Assembly (NCBI GenBank): GCA_963714405.1
Contig: CAVQOH010000006.1
Location: forward strand, 558,001 to 622,000
DNA: 64,000 nucleotides
Direction of reading: 5' to 3'
Origin: JAZGGS01 sp963714405
GTDB lineage: Bacteria; Bacteroidota; Ignavibacteria; Ignavibacteriales; Ignavibacteriaceae
Shown: piece after piece, positions 27,210 to 37,404 of the stretch
Layout of the letters: every line of letters begins with the position of its first letter
Numbering within the stretch: the stretch's first letter is position 1
Notes under the pieces: generated by a model
What the model saw: the letters and a program-made list of their open reading frames with translations, nothing else
What the model was told of the DNA's origin: nothing
Database searches by the model: none
Program-made: the position numbers and the translations under genes

Positions 27210-28442
27210 TTATCTGATTTTTTTAATTACAACTAAAGTCATGTCATCAGCGTATTTGCCGTTTTTAGAAAAGTTGATTACATCATCTAATATTTTAACA
27301 GCAATATCTTTAGGTGAATTTTCCTTTAAGCTTTTAAACTTTTCTAAAAGTCTTTCATCACCATATTGTTTAAATGCATTGTTTGCAGATTCAGTTACCC
27401 CATCAGAATAAAGAAGCAAAACATCATCTTTTTTAAAGTTTACACTCTGTACATAATACGCTGCATTTGGTGCAGGTCCTAAAACGGGTCCCGTGGGATT
27501 AAGTAATTTAATTTCATTTGTTTTACTATTTAAAAAAAATGGTGGGTTATGCCCTGCATTAGCAAAAAGGAACAATCCTTCATGATGTGATGTTATTTCA
27601 CCGTAAAAAAGTGAGGCGAATTTATCATCCTCAAATATTTTATTAACAAGCTGATTCAATCTTCTCATCAAGGCGGCAATTTTAATTTCAAACCCGTTTG
27701 CCATTCTTAACGCACCAGATATATACATAGCTTCTGCAGCAGCGCCTACACCTTTACTTGCTGCATCACCAATAGCAACTCCAAGCCGTTCATTTTCTTC
27801 ACCAAGTTCCTGGTAATCAAAAAAATCTCCTCCGACAATTTCAGCAGGATTTGTAATTCCATACAAAACATAATCGTGAAAATTGTATTCGTGCTCAGGT
27901 AAAATACTTTTTTGAAGTTGCCTGGCTTTATCAATATCAGCTCTTAAGTGGTGTGCACTTGCTGATGATCTTTTCTGCTTTATCTTTGAAGTAAGTGTAG
28001 TAGCGATTATATTTAAATCAAGTTTAAACTCTTCATCAATCTTAGGACTATTAAGTGCAATTATGTATTCATAAAAATAGCTATCATTTATTTTTATTTT
28101 CCCTCCTACACCTGACGCTGAATATTTAAAAATGCCCTTCTCTCGTAAATCAATATTGGTTTCATCACCAAGTATTGTTCTTTCTTTCTCAATTTGTTTA
28201 AATAAGGGGTATTCCTGAATTTTTATTATAAAGTCAGAATCAATTTTTTCAAGTTTGCCGGTTTGGTAAAGAATTGAATATGCTTTTTGGTTTTCATCAA
28301 GTTTCCAGATTCTTCCACCTGTAACATCAATATCTTCACTTTTTACTATCCCCTGTATGGTATTTATTAACATTTCCTTTTCAGTAGGAAATTTTCCTGA
28401 AGCTATAGTTTCTACAAGCTTATGTAATTTTCTTTGTTCCAT
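27210..28442 (-). CDS. SpoIIE/RsbU-type PP2C serine phosphatase
   Basis: This is a 410-aa soluble protein. The first 160 or so residues form a GAF-like sensor region; then come a coiled-coil-like linker (DIDKARQLQKSILP) and the phosphatase domain. Metal-binding aspartates are visible in GGDFFDY, GDAASKGVGA, YSDGVTE and the final ADDMTLVV. The lead-in LQKSILP is typical of RsbU-like phosphatases, which act on STAS-domain anti-sigma-factor antagonists. No STAS or RsbW-like gene is adjacent, so the partner is unknown. It is followed by the aldehyde dehydrogenase (30 bp) and preceded by the M64 peptidase gene (17 bp). Confidence 0.88.
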   Translation of the reverse strand: MEQRKLHKLVETIASGKFPTEKEMLINTIQGIVKSEDIDVTGGRIWKLDENQKAYSILYQTGKLEKIDSDFIIKIQEYPLFKQIEKERTILGDETNIDLREKGIFKYSASGVGGKIKINDSYFYEYIIALNSPKIDEEFKLDLNIIATTLTSKIKQKRSSASAHHLRADIDKARQLQKSILPEHEYNFHDYVLYGITNPAEIVGGDFFDYQELGEENERLGVAIGDAASKGVGAAAEAMYISGALRMANGFEIKIAALMRRLNQLVNKIFEDDKFASLFYGEITSHHEGLFLFANAGHNPPFFLNSKTNEIKLLNPTGPVLGPAPNAAYYVQSVNFKKDDVLLLYSDGVTESANNAFKQYGDERLLEKFKSLKENSPKDIAVKILDDVINFSKNGKYADDMTLVVIKKIR

Positions 28443-28459
28443 AAATTATTTTGTTTTTC

Positions 28460-29734
28460 TTATTTTGTATAAAAATCTATCATTTGCTGAATAGCTCTCC
28501 TGCAAACAGGACAAAAATTATCTACTACAATTGATTTCATTGTACAATCCTGTTTAGGTCTGTAAACTCCTTTTTCAACGTAACCACCACCTTCAAATGC
28601 ACCAACAACATCTTCATACTCGCTGGTTGAAGGTGTTGGAATTGGTATTACATCATCAATCATATCTTTCCATTTCAAATCAAAATTAACTAGTGTGGTT
28701 AAATTTGGATCTAGAGGTTCCACATCAAGTGAATAAAAATCCTGGTACGCAACATCAGAAGTATAGTATTCATCTGCAAGCGATGCAAAACCATGACCAA
28801 ACTCGTGAACAAAAACAAATTCCTCTACCGGATTATCATTCACACAAACTGAATAAAGATTATAAATTGAACCGCCGCCGTATTTATCTGAATTAACAAG
28901 TATATAAATCTGATCATAAGGAACATTTGCTGCAATATTTCTTAAAGTTTTATTATCAGTGGTCATCAAATATCTTTCAAGATCAAAAGTATAAAAGGAT
29001 GAGTTTAACTAAAGTTTTTTTCCAAACATCTTCTCCAGGAATATCTGTACCTGACTTTCTTCTGAAGGTGCAATAATTCCTCTAATGTTAAAATTATTTT
29101 TGTTTTCTTTAAACGGAGAACTGTTAAAAAGATAACCAGCAAATTCATTACAATCTTCTTTAAACAATTCCATTTCCTCTCTTGTATAACCATCAGGAAT
29201 AATAACAATATCAACTTTTACAGATGGATCGCCGGAAATTAATACATCAAAACTTTCATATTCATCAGATTCGTTCTGTCTTTAATAAAATAATTTTCAG
29301 GATCAATTCTGTATTCAAAATTTTTTAACAGTTCATTCTTTTTATTTCTGCTGTAAAATTCAACTCTAACCGGGTTTTTTGGATAAGGAAAAACAACTGT
29401 TTCGCTAAAACTTTTTATAGTTTGTTTTGCTTCTTCGGTAGTCTGCCATTCATTAAATAATGTTGAATATCCTCTCGAATAAATAAGTTTATTACTCTTT
29501 TCATCAAAAACCATAAATTTATATTTTCCATATTCAAAATTATCCATCAAGATTTACATTTGAACCACCCCAATAAGGTTCCTCAATTAATTCATCAAAT
29601 GAATAAAAATCACTTTCATTATCTCCTGAATGAAAATAATCAAGTCGAAGTGTTTTATCTTCAAAGTATTCATCAAAATTGACCTGGGAAAAATTTGCGA
29701 AGCAAAAAACTATAAAAAGAAGTATGGTTTTCAT
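28460..29734 (-). CDS. Secreted M64-family (IgA peptidase-type) metallopeptidase, three frameshifts
   Basis: The reading frame starts at 29734 with a signal peptide and must change three times (near 29548, 29275 and 28995) to reach the stop at 28460. In the joined reading, the N-terminal beta domain leads to a segment VKVDIVIIPDGYTREEM, then IIAPSEESGTDIPGEDVW, then LERYLMTTDNKTLRN. The zinc site HEFGHGFASLADEYY follows (HExGHxxxxLxDEY). These are hallmarks of peptidase M64. A CPVC near the C-terminus could form a disulfide or bind metal. Each shift is explained by a single base, for example GTT, extra A, AAC TCA. I infer one intact gene with local sequence errors, but real decay is possible. 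Confidence 0.75.
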
Positions 29735-29825
29735 AAATTTTCCTGTTACAAAAATGTTAAAAATTTAATTATTAAAGATAAGTTTTTTGATAAGAGAAAT
29801 AAAAAGAATTGTGATGAAAGTAACT

Positions 29826-30413
29826 TTAATTACTGAGTTTTCTTGAGCCGGGTTTTACTATTTCAAATCCATCTTTACAGAGTGGACATTCTTCAGGCAG
29901 AGTAAGAAATCAACTTCCATTTTTAGAGTACTTATTTGCGGAAAACCAAAATCAACTTTACCATTGCTTCTATCTACAATAAAACCAACTCCTGCAACTT
30001 TTGCATTGTTATTTTTTACAATATCAATTATTTCAAAAACTGATCCACCTGTTGTTACAACATCTTCGCAAACTAAAACTTTTTCATTTTCACTTAGGGA
30101 AAACCCTCTGCGCAATGTTAAATTTTTGTTTTCTCTTTCCGCAAAGATAAATTTCTTGTTTAACTGCCTTGCAACTTCCTGACCAACTACCAATCCTCCA
30201 ATTGCAGGAGATATTACAGTATCAATTTCATATTTCTTAAAATGATTTGCAATGATTGAGCATAGTTGTTCTGTGTACTGCGGATATTGAAGAACTTTTG
30301 CACACTGAAAATATTTATCGCTGTGTCTTCCGGATGTTAAAAGAAAATGTCCTTCAAATAAGGATTCTGTTTTCTTGAAAATGTTTAAAATTTCTTCTTT
30401 GCCTAAGACTCAT
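29826..30413 (-). CDS. pyrE: Orotate phosphoribosyltransferase, two frameshifts
   Basis: PyrE makes orotidine 5'-phosphate from orotate and PRPP in pyrimidine synthesis. The main frame carries FEGHFLLTSGRHSDKYF, SPAIGGLVVG and the PRPP motif VLVCEDVVTTGGS. An in-frame stop lies just upstream of GKEEILN, but an ATG at 30413 one base out of frame gives M-S-L and joins by removing one base (AGT CTT, extra A, GGC). At the 3' end a second shift near 29908 opens LPEECPLCKDGFEIVKPGS and a stop at 29826, the expected C-terminus with its two Cys. The gene starts inside the pterin dehydratase stop (ATGA overlap). Confidence 0.85.
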
Positions 30414-30697
30414 AGCAACTCATTGAGATTTTTGCAAGTATGAAAATCTTTTTCGGTAACTCCGCCTTCACCGTGTGTGGAAACTGTTATTTTAACTTTA
30501 TTCCAGGAGTGAATTAAAATATCAGGATGATGATTCATCTTTTCTGCAACTGCACCAACTTTGTTTGCAAAATCTAAGTGCTTCAGCAAAATCTTTAAAT
30601 TGAAATTCTTTGCCAATTTGATTTTTTTTAAATGACCAGCCGGAAATTTCTTTTAATCCGTTATTAATTTTTTCCAGTTAGGATAGTCAGTGGTCAT
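30410..30697 (-). CDS. 4a-hydroxytetrahydrobiopterin dehydratase (PCD/DCoH family), two frameshifts
   Basis: This is a protein of about 95 aa that dehydrates 4a-carbinolamine pterin. The core is clear: the GWSFKKNQIGKEF strand, FANKVGAVAEKMNHHPDILI with the conserved HHP active-site motif, and VKITVSTHGEGGVT. To join the start (MTTDYPNWKK at 30697) to the core the frame must change near 30667 (loss of one A in a run) and again near 30572 (AGA TTT, extra T, GCA AAC). The stop overlaps the pyrE start by 4 bp. Aromatic amino acid hydroxylases, its usual partners, are not in the window. Confidence 0.82.
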
Positions 30698-30732
30698 AGC
30701 AAATTATTTGAAAATTTTAAATTAAATAAAAT

Positions 30733-30766
30733 ACAAAGCGCATCTCAAAGATAAGATGCGCTTTGT
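30733..30766 (-). terminator. Strong hairpin downstream of clpC
   Basis: A perfect 13-bp stem ACAAAGCGCATCT/AGATGCGCTTTGT encloses an 8-nt loop. On the minus strand it is followed by a T-rich tract (ATTTTATTT). It lies 25 bp beyond the clpC stop and before the pterin dehydratase start, so it probably ends the clpC transcript. Confidence 0.75.
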
Positions 30767-30790
30767 AAAAAGTTAAATTTTACTTTTTGT

Positions 30791-33298
30791 TTATTTTTCG
30801 GAAGTATCCGATTTTTCAGTTTTTTCATCAGAATCTTCAATTTCAAGAGATTCATCATAAAAAACTAGATCATCAGCATCCTCAACATGCTTTGCAATTA
30901 TTTTTGTTCCTTCTTTAAAGGAACCTCTTAAAATTTCTTCAGCTAACGGATCTTCAACATATTTTTGAATTGCCCGGCGCAAAGGTCTTGCACCAAATTT
31001 TTCATCATATCCTTTGTCAACTAAAAATTCTTTTGCAGATTGATCAAGTAAAAGATCCATTTTATTTTCTTCAAGATTTTTATAAAGATCTTTGCTCTCT
31101 ATTTCGATTATCTTCATAATATCTTCTCTGTCAAGATTGCGGAATACAATTGTATCATCAATCCTGTTTAAAAATTCAGGATTGAAAAATTTTTTCATCG
31201 CATCTTCAACGGTGTTTTTCAGATTATCATATTTATCTTTACCTGTTGCATCACTAAATCCAAATGAACCAATATCTTTAATATCTTTTGTTCCAACGTT
31301 TGAAGTCATAATAATAATAGTATTTCTAAAATCAACTTTTCTTCCCAAGGCTATCCGTTAATACTCCATCATCCAGCACTTGCAGAAGTATACTAAAAAT
31401 ATCCGGATGAGCTTTTTCAATTTCATCAAACAGAACAACTGAATAAGGTTTTCTTCTTACTTTTTCAGTAAGCTGTCCGCCTTCTTCGTAACCAACGTAT
31501 CCGGGAGGTGCTCCAACTAATCTTGAAAGAGAAAATTTTTCCATGTACTCACTCATATCAATTCTAACCAGTGAATCTTCGGAATCAAAAAGATACCTTG
31601 CAAGTGCTTTACAAAGTTCTGTTTTACCAACACCTGTAGGACCAAGAAAAATAAAGCTTCCAATTGGGCGGTTAGGATTTTTTAATCCGGCTCTTGTTCT
31701 TCTTATTGCCTTTGGTAAGTTTTGTAATTGCTTCATCCTGCCCAACAATATATTCCTTAAGAGAATCTTCCATCTTAAGAAGTTTATCAGATTCAGTTTG
31801 TGCAATTCTGTTAACAGGAATTCCAGTCATCATTGCCACAACAGTAGCAATATCATCTTCAGTAACATCGTGAACAATATCTTTTGTTCTTGCATCCCAT
31901 TCTCTTTTTGCAATTTCAAGATCTGATTGTAAGATTGCGTTCTTTATCTCTTAAACGTGCTGCTTCTTCATAATCCTGTCGTTTAACCACTGCAGCTTTT
32001 TCTCTTCTTACCTGTTCAATTTCATCTTCAAGTTCAAGCACATCCTGCGGCACTTCAAAATTTCCCATATGAACTCGTGAGCCAGCTTCGTCAATAACAT
32101 CAATTGCTTTATCTGGTAAGTGTCTGTCGGTTATATAGCGGTTACTTAACTTTACGGCAGAATCAATTGCATCTTTAGAATATTTTACGTGATGATGTTC
32201 TTCGTATTTAAATTTTATATTTTCCAGAATTTGAATTGTTTCATCATAAGTTGGAGGATCAACCATAACTTTTTGAAATCTTCTATCGAGTGCACCATCT
32301 GTTTCAACAAATTTTCTGTATTCATCTAAAGTTGTTGCACCGATACATTGAATATCACCACGTGCTAATGCAGGTTTAAACATATTTGACGCATCCAGAG
32401 AACCGGATGCACCACCTGCACCAACTATCGTATGCAGCTCATCAATAAATAGAATTATATCTCTTGCTTTTTCAAGTTCATTCATCAAGGCTTTCATTCT
32501 TTCTTCAAATTGCCCTCTGTATTTTGTTCCTGCAACAAGTCCTGCAAGATCTAAGGTTACAACTCGTTTATCGTGCAAAGTTCTCGGTACTTTTTTCTGA
32601 ATAATCCTTAATGCCAAACCTTCTGCAATTGCAGTTTTACCAACACCGGGTTCACCAATAAGCACTGGATTGTTCTTTTTTCTTCTGCTTAAAATTTGTG
32701 CAACTCTTTCAATTTCTTTTTCTCTTCCAACAACCGGATCAAGTTTATCCTCTAACGCAAGTTTTGTTAAATCTCTTCCAAAATTATCCAGTACAGGTGT
32801 TTTTGTTTTTTCAAGCTTTTTATCGGATGCCATTTGTTTTGAAGAACTATCCTTGGAAGTACGGCTGCTAAGCATTGCGTTTAATTCAGAACGTGCTGTA
32901 TCATAAGTAATACTAAATTGATGAAGAATTTGCGTGGCAATATTATCTTCATCTCTTAATAAAGAAAGAAGAAAATGTTCTGTTCCTATAACATCTGCTT
33001 TATAAATTTTTGATTCAATTTGAGTTATCTTAAGAACTTTTTCTGCTTGTTTTGTAAGCGGAATATTTCCAATTGTTAAAGTTCCGCCCGAAGTTCTTAC
33101 CGTATCTTCAATTGCTTTTTTCAATTTCATAAGATCACAATCAAGATTTCTAAGCAATTTTACACCAACTCCCTGCCCTTCACGGATAATACCCAGTAAG
33201 AGATGTTCGGTACCAATATAATCGTGCCCCAATCTTAGTGCTTCTTCCCTGCTTAACCTAATCACATCCTGAAGTCTGTCCGAAAAATTACCGTCCAT
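30791..33298 (-). CDS. clpC: ATP-dependent Clp protease ATPase subunit ClpC, three frameshifts
   Basis: This is an AAA+ unfoldase that feeds proteins to ClpP. The Clp_N repeats (about residues 1-145) are followed by the first ATPase ring (GEPGVGKTAIAEGLA, LFIDELHTIVGAG), a UVR motif (RQDYEEAARLRDKE) that marks ClpC rather than ClpA/B, the second ATPase (GPTGVGKTELCKALA, VLFDEIEKAHPD), a SFGF loop where ClpP docks, and a C-terminal acidic tail. The frame changes near 31922 (AAT CTT, extra A, CAA), 31712 (AAA, extra G, GCA) and 31345 (AAG AAA, extra A, GTT). The segment 31806-31915 reads cleanly in the middle frame, including WDARTKDIVHDVTEDD. All three shifts look like single insertions in an otherwise perfect gene. 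Confidence 0.92.
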
Positions 33299-33505
33299 TT
33301 TTTCTGCCTTAACTCTTTATTTTGTTAACAATTAGATAGTGTAAATTAATGTATTACTCTTATAAACTATTAATTATCTGATAAAACAAGATAAACTTTA
33401 TTCTTTCTAAAAAAAACTATCTCTATTAAATTTTAGAATTTCACTAATTTATAGATTTATATTGCAAAATAAACAAAAAAAGTGCCAAGGGAAGGTCATA
33501 ATCCT

Positions 33506-33523
33506 ATCCATTATCATATGGAT
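33506..33523. repeat. Inverted repeat ATCCAT-N6-ATGGAT
   Basis: Two perfect 6-bp arms are separated by 6 bp, in the clpC/floA divergent region about 200 bp from each start. The symmetric form suits a dimeric regulator; the regulator is unknown. Confidence 0.45.
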
Positions 33524-33574
33524 TTTACTCTAATAATACATTTATTTCAACAAATGCTGTATAATCATAATTGA

Positions 33575-33595
33575 TCTAGGACACATTCTAGGACA
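33575..33595. repeat. Tandem repeat TCTAGGACA twice, 12-bp period
   Basis: Two identical 9-bp units start 12 bp apart, and a degraded third unit (ACAGGATAA) follows in the same phase region. It lies about 120 bp upstream of floA. It may be a regulator binding site. Confidence 0.45.
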
Positions 33596-33715
33596 ATATT
33601 ACAGGATAATAATATTTAAATGAGAATTTATGACAATTTGCCAGATAATAATTTCTTTCAAAAGAAGTATATTAATAATTAAAATTTATCAGTTTAAAAA
33701 CTAGCGGAGAACATC

Positions 33716-34706
33716 ATGGAAGCCATAACAGGATTTTCTTTAATAATAATTATTTCAGTAGTTCTTTTCTTAATATTATTTCTTTACTTCATCCCTGTAC
33801 GGCTGTACATTGCGGCAATCTCATCAGGAGTGAAGATAAGAATATTTAAAGATCTTATCGGTATGCGTTTAAGAAGAGTTCCTCCAAGTATCATTGTAGA
33901 AGGAATGATTAGCTCAACAAAAGCCGGATTAGAAATTAACATGGGAAAACTTGAAGCACACTTTTTAGCAGGCGGAAATGTTAAGCGCGTTATTGATGCA
34001 CTAATTTCTGCTGACAAAGCTAACATCCAACTTCCATTTGAACGTGCTGCGGCTATTGATCTTGCAGGAAGAGACGTTCTCGAAGCTGTTAAAATGTCTG
34101 TATTACCAAAAGTTATAGAAACACCTATAGTTGCTGCAGTTGCAAAAGATGGTATCCAGCTTAAAGGCAATTGCAAGAGTAACAGTTAGAACAAATATTG
34201 ATAGGTTAGTTGGAGGTGCAGGAGAAGCAACAGTGCTTGCAAGAGTTGGCGAAGGAATTGTTTCAACTATTGGATCAAGCCAAACACATAAACAGGTTCT
34301 CGAAAATCCTGATACTATTTCTAAAAGTGTTCTTGCAAAAGGATTGGATGCAGGTACTGCGTTTGAAATTTTATCAATTGATATTGCTGATGTAGATATA
34401 GGGCAGAACATTGGTGCTATTCTTCAAACAGACCAGGCGGAAGCTGATCTTAAAGTTGCAAGAGCAAAAGCAGAAGAAAGACGTGCTGCTGCAGTTGCAA
34501 CCGAACAGGAAAATGTTGCTGAAGTTTCAAAACAGCGAGCACGGGTTGTAGAAGCGGAGGCAGAAATACCAAAAGCAATTTCTGAAGCTTTTCGATCAGG
34601 CAATCTTGGCATCATGGATTATTACAATTTGAGAAACATACAGGCAGATACTCAAATGCGTGATGCAATTGCAAAACCGGAAGAGAAAAAGAAAGATGAC
34701 CAGTAA
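33716..34706 (+). CDS. floA: Flotillin-like protein FloA, one frameshift
   Basis: FloA is a membrane scaffold of bacterial functional microdomains. An N-terminal membrane hairpin (about residues 5-28, ending FIPVRLY) is followed by the SPFH-type domain and a C-terminal coiled coil rich in Ala, Glu and Arg. The first frame runs through PKVIETPIVAAVAKDGIQLK and then fails. Removing one G near 34165 (CTT AAA, extra G, GCA ATT) joins it to IARVTVRTNIDRLVGGAGEATV, which is exactly the family sequence. The joined length of about 330 aa is normal. A good GGAGA lies 6 bp before the ATG. The stop overlaps the next start (TAATG). Confidence 0.9.
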
Positions 34707-35287
34707 TGGAAGATATTTTTGAAATATTAATTTACCTGTTCATTATAGTAAGCTTTGTTAGTTCTTTCATTAAAAAGAAGAAAAAACAGCAAATTCCTAA
34801 ATCACAAATTAGTAATGTTGATAGCGGGCAGATTCCTATAAAAAAAGTGGAGTTGAATGCAGCAGAAGAACAGCAGATAGATATCTTTAAAGATCTTGAA
34901 AAGTTTTTCCAGGTAGGTGATACACAGAAAAAAACTCCAAAGGAGCACAATGATGAAGAAATGTATGAAGGTGCTGAAGGGCGAGTTGATTACAAAGTGG
35001 TGCCCGAAAAGAGTTTTCATAAAAGAACCTCTTCAGAGCATACTTTTGTCGATCCCTGGGAAATGAAGAGAATGGAGATTGAGAAACAAACTTCGAAAAT
35101 TAATAAATCAATTGAAGAAAAAGCATTAAAGTTCGAGAAGTATCTTCAAATAGAAGAAACTGCTGCAACTCAAATAAGTAAACAGATTCGATCACGCTTT
35201 GCAAATCCTGCAAGTTTAAAAGATTATATAATTATTTCTGAAATTATGGGTAAACCAAGAGCGTTAAATAAAAGAAAATTTATATAA
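34706..35287 (+). CDS. Hypothetical membrane-anchored protein, 193 aa
   Basis: An N-terminal transmembrane helix (about residues 4-20) is followed by a Lys-rich stop-transfer (KKKKK), then a long charged, probably disordered and helical cytoplasmic tail. Near the C-terminus LKDYIIISEIMGKPRALNK looks like a conserved motif also seen in small proteins beside flotillin or translation genes in this phylum. It overlaps the floA stop by 1 bp, so the two are translationally coupled. A role at the FloA microdomain is an inference from position only. Confidence 0.7.
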   Translation: MEDIFEILIYLFIIVSFVSSFIKKKKKQQIPKSQISNVDSGQIPIKKVELNAAEEQQIDIFKDLEKFFQVGDTQKKTPKEHNDEEMYEGAEGRVDYKVVPEKSFHKRTSSEHTFVDPWEMKRMEIEKQTSKINKSIEEKALKFEKYLQIEETAATQISKQIRSRFANPASLKDYIIISEIMGKPRALNKRKFI

Positions 35288-35335
35288 ATCAATAGCAGGA
35301 GAAAAAGTTTACTACGGAATTCAATTTTCTTTTAG

Positions 35336-37339
35336 ATGAAACAAAAAAAATATAAACTAAAGAGATTAAACAATCCGGGCTTCGTAAAGAAAATAGACGA
35401 AGCCCGTTTTGCTATTAATTACCAGCATGAACTTAATCCTTCACAGTATGAAGCTGTTGCAGCTGTTAACGGCGCTTACCTGATTATTGCTGGAGCGGGA
35501 ACCGGAAAAACGCGTACGCTTGTTTACCGTGTTGCTAGATTAATTGAATCCGGTTACGATCCACAAACAATATTGCTTCTTACTTTTACACGCAAAGCAG
35601 CAAACGAAATGATGAAAAGAGCTTCGCTTCTTCTGGATGACCGATGCTCAAAAATCAGAGGTGGAACTTTTCACTCATTTGCAAATACAACATTGAGAAG
35701 ATATGCAAAAGCAGCAGGGGTAGAATCTAACTTTACAATTTTAGATCAGGGTGATAGTGCAGATATTATAAATCTTATCCGTTCACAGGATGGATTTATA
35801 AGTAAAGAAAAACGATTTCCGAAAAAAGAAACACTCAATAAAGTATACAGCTTAAATGTAAATACGGGTACTCCTGTTGAAGCAAATTATTGAAGCAGAT
35901 TATCCACATTTTATTCCACTTTTGGATAAGATACTTGAAGTCAAAAATTATTTATACAGATTATAAAAGAAAAAATAACCTGCTGGATTATGATGATCTA
36001 CTGGTTTACCTGCGCGATTTTCTTTATAGCGGAACTGCTGCTGCAAAAAATCTTCTTTCAACAATAAAATTTGTTATGGTTGATGAATACCAGGATACAA
36101 ACTAAACTGCAGGCCGATATTGTGCAGGGTTTAGCAAAACATAATGGAAATGTTATGGTTGTTGGCGATGATGCGCAATCAATTTATTCTTTCCGTGGAG
36201 CAAATTTTAAAAACATTATGGATTTTCCAAAACTTTTTAATAATGTAAACGTTATAAAGATTGAAGAAAATTACAGAAGCGTACAAACAGTTCTGGATTT
36301 TGCCAATCAGATTTATGAAGGTGCAGTTGAAAAATATACAAAGGTTCTTATACACGCAGAGAAAAGGTGGTGAACCTTCCATTTATTGTTGCCGCAGCAA
36401 ATGAGAATATGCAATCGAAGTTTATTGTGGAAAAAATTCTTGAACTTATAGAAGAAGGTGTTCCGCTTAAAGATATTGCAGTGCTTTTTCGTTCTTCTTT
36501 TTTTTCATTCAATCTGGAAATTGAATTAGCAAAAGCAGGAATTCCTTTTCAGAAATTTGGCGGTATAAAATTTATTGAAACTGCACATGTAAAAGATGTG
36601 CTGGCTTTTTTAAGAATAGCTTCAAATCCAAAAGATATTGTAAGCTGGTACAGGGTTTTGCTTCTCCACGAAGGTGTGGGACCCAAAACTGCACAAAGAA
36701 TTTTAGATGAGCTTGCAACTGCACGATTAACAATTGAAAATCATCCTTCAAAAAAAGAAGAATTTGCTTACGAAAAACTAAAAGAGCTTTTTACGTTCTC
36801 TATAAACTGCACACAACAAATGCTCCACCATCAGAAAAAGCAGCAGATGGTATTGGAATATTATCGATCCACTTTTCAAACATAAGTATGATGATTTTAA
36901 TAAACGAAAAAAAGATCTGGAAATTTTGCAGAACATTTCTGAAAACTACGTTCGCTTAAATTCATTTTTAGCTGATATGGCAATTGAGCCGGTTATAGAT
37001 AGTGTGTTGATATTTCGGAAACAGATAAAGAGGATGAATATCTTACTCTTTCAACAATTCATTCTGCAAAAGGATTGGAATGGCATTCTGTTTTTGTTAT
37101 TCACGCAATTGAGGGTTACTTTCCTTCTACAAGAGCTGCTGAAAGTTTGGATCAGTTAGAAGAAGAAAGAAGATTGATGTACGTTGCCGCTACACGGGCA
37201 AAGCAAAATCTTTTTGTAACTTACCCGATGAATATGTATAACAGGATGGAAGGAATAACACTTTCAAAACCATCAAGATTCATTTCAGAAATTATCTCCT
37301 GATAAAGCAGAGGGCTGGCTTGTGGAGGATGAGTTTTAA
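35336..37339 (+). CDS. uvrD: UvrD/PcrA-family superfamily 1 DNA helicase, several frameshifts
   Basis: This is a 3'-5' DNA helicase of repair and replication. In order along about 668 codons come the Q motif (LNPSQYEAV), Walker A (AGAGTGKTRT), TFTRKAANEM, the Walker B-type DEYQDTN, GDDAQSIYSFRGA, ENYRS, the motif V segment STIHSAKGLEWH and VAATRAK. At least six one-base shifts are needed, near 35885 (GTT GAA, extra G, CAA), 35945, 36104 (ACA AAC, extra T, AAA), 36355, 36830-36890 and 37005. A further shift near 37300 extends the end through SPDKAEGWLVEDEF to 37339. Every motif is intact, so I infer a functional gene with sequence errors. Confidence 0.88.
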
Positions 37340-37349
37340 TTCGAACATA

Positions 37350-37375
37350 AAAAAGCCCCGCATTTCTGCAGGGCT
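37350..37375 (-). terminator. Intrinsic terminator of the T9SS gene at 37405
   Basis: On the minus strand AGCCCTGCA and TGCGGGGCT pair around a short loop and are followed by a T6 run. It lies 30 bp past the stop of the minus-strand gene. The uvrD gene on the other strand has no comparable T run. Confidence 0.8.
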
Positions 37376-37404
37376 CTTCTGAATACTTTTTTCTGTGTTC
37401 AGAA

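Larger units (their letters stand above)
33299..33715. other. Divergent clpC / floA intergenic region
   Basis: These 417 bp hold no gene. They contain an inverted repeat (33506-33523) and a direct repeat (33575-33595) that are listed separately and could be operators. Promoters for clpC and floA must lie here, but I cannot place them with confidence. No match to the CtsR operator (tandem GGTCAAA heptamers) is visible. Confidence 0.5.

Noticed and set aside
33299..33715. CtsR or HrcA (CIRCE) operator before clpC
   Set aside because: Neither tandem GGTCAAA heptamers nor the TTAGCACTC-N9-GAGTGCTAA palindrome is present; a lone GGTCA is not enough.
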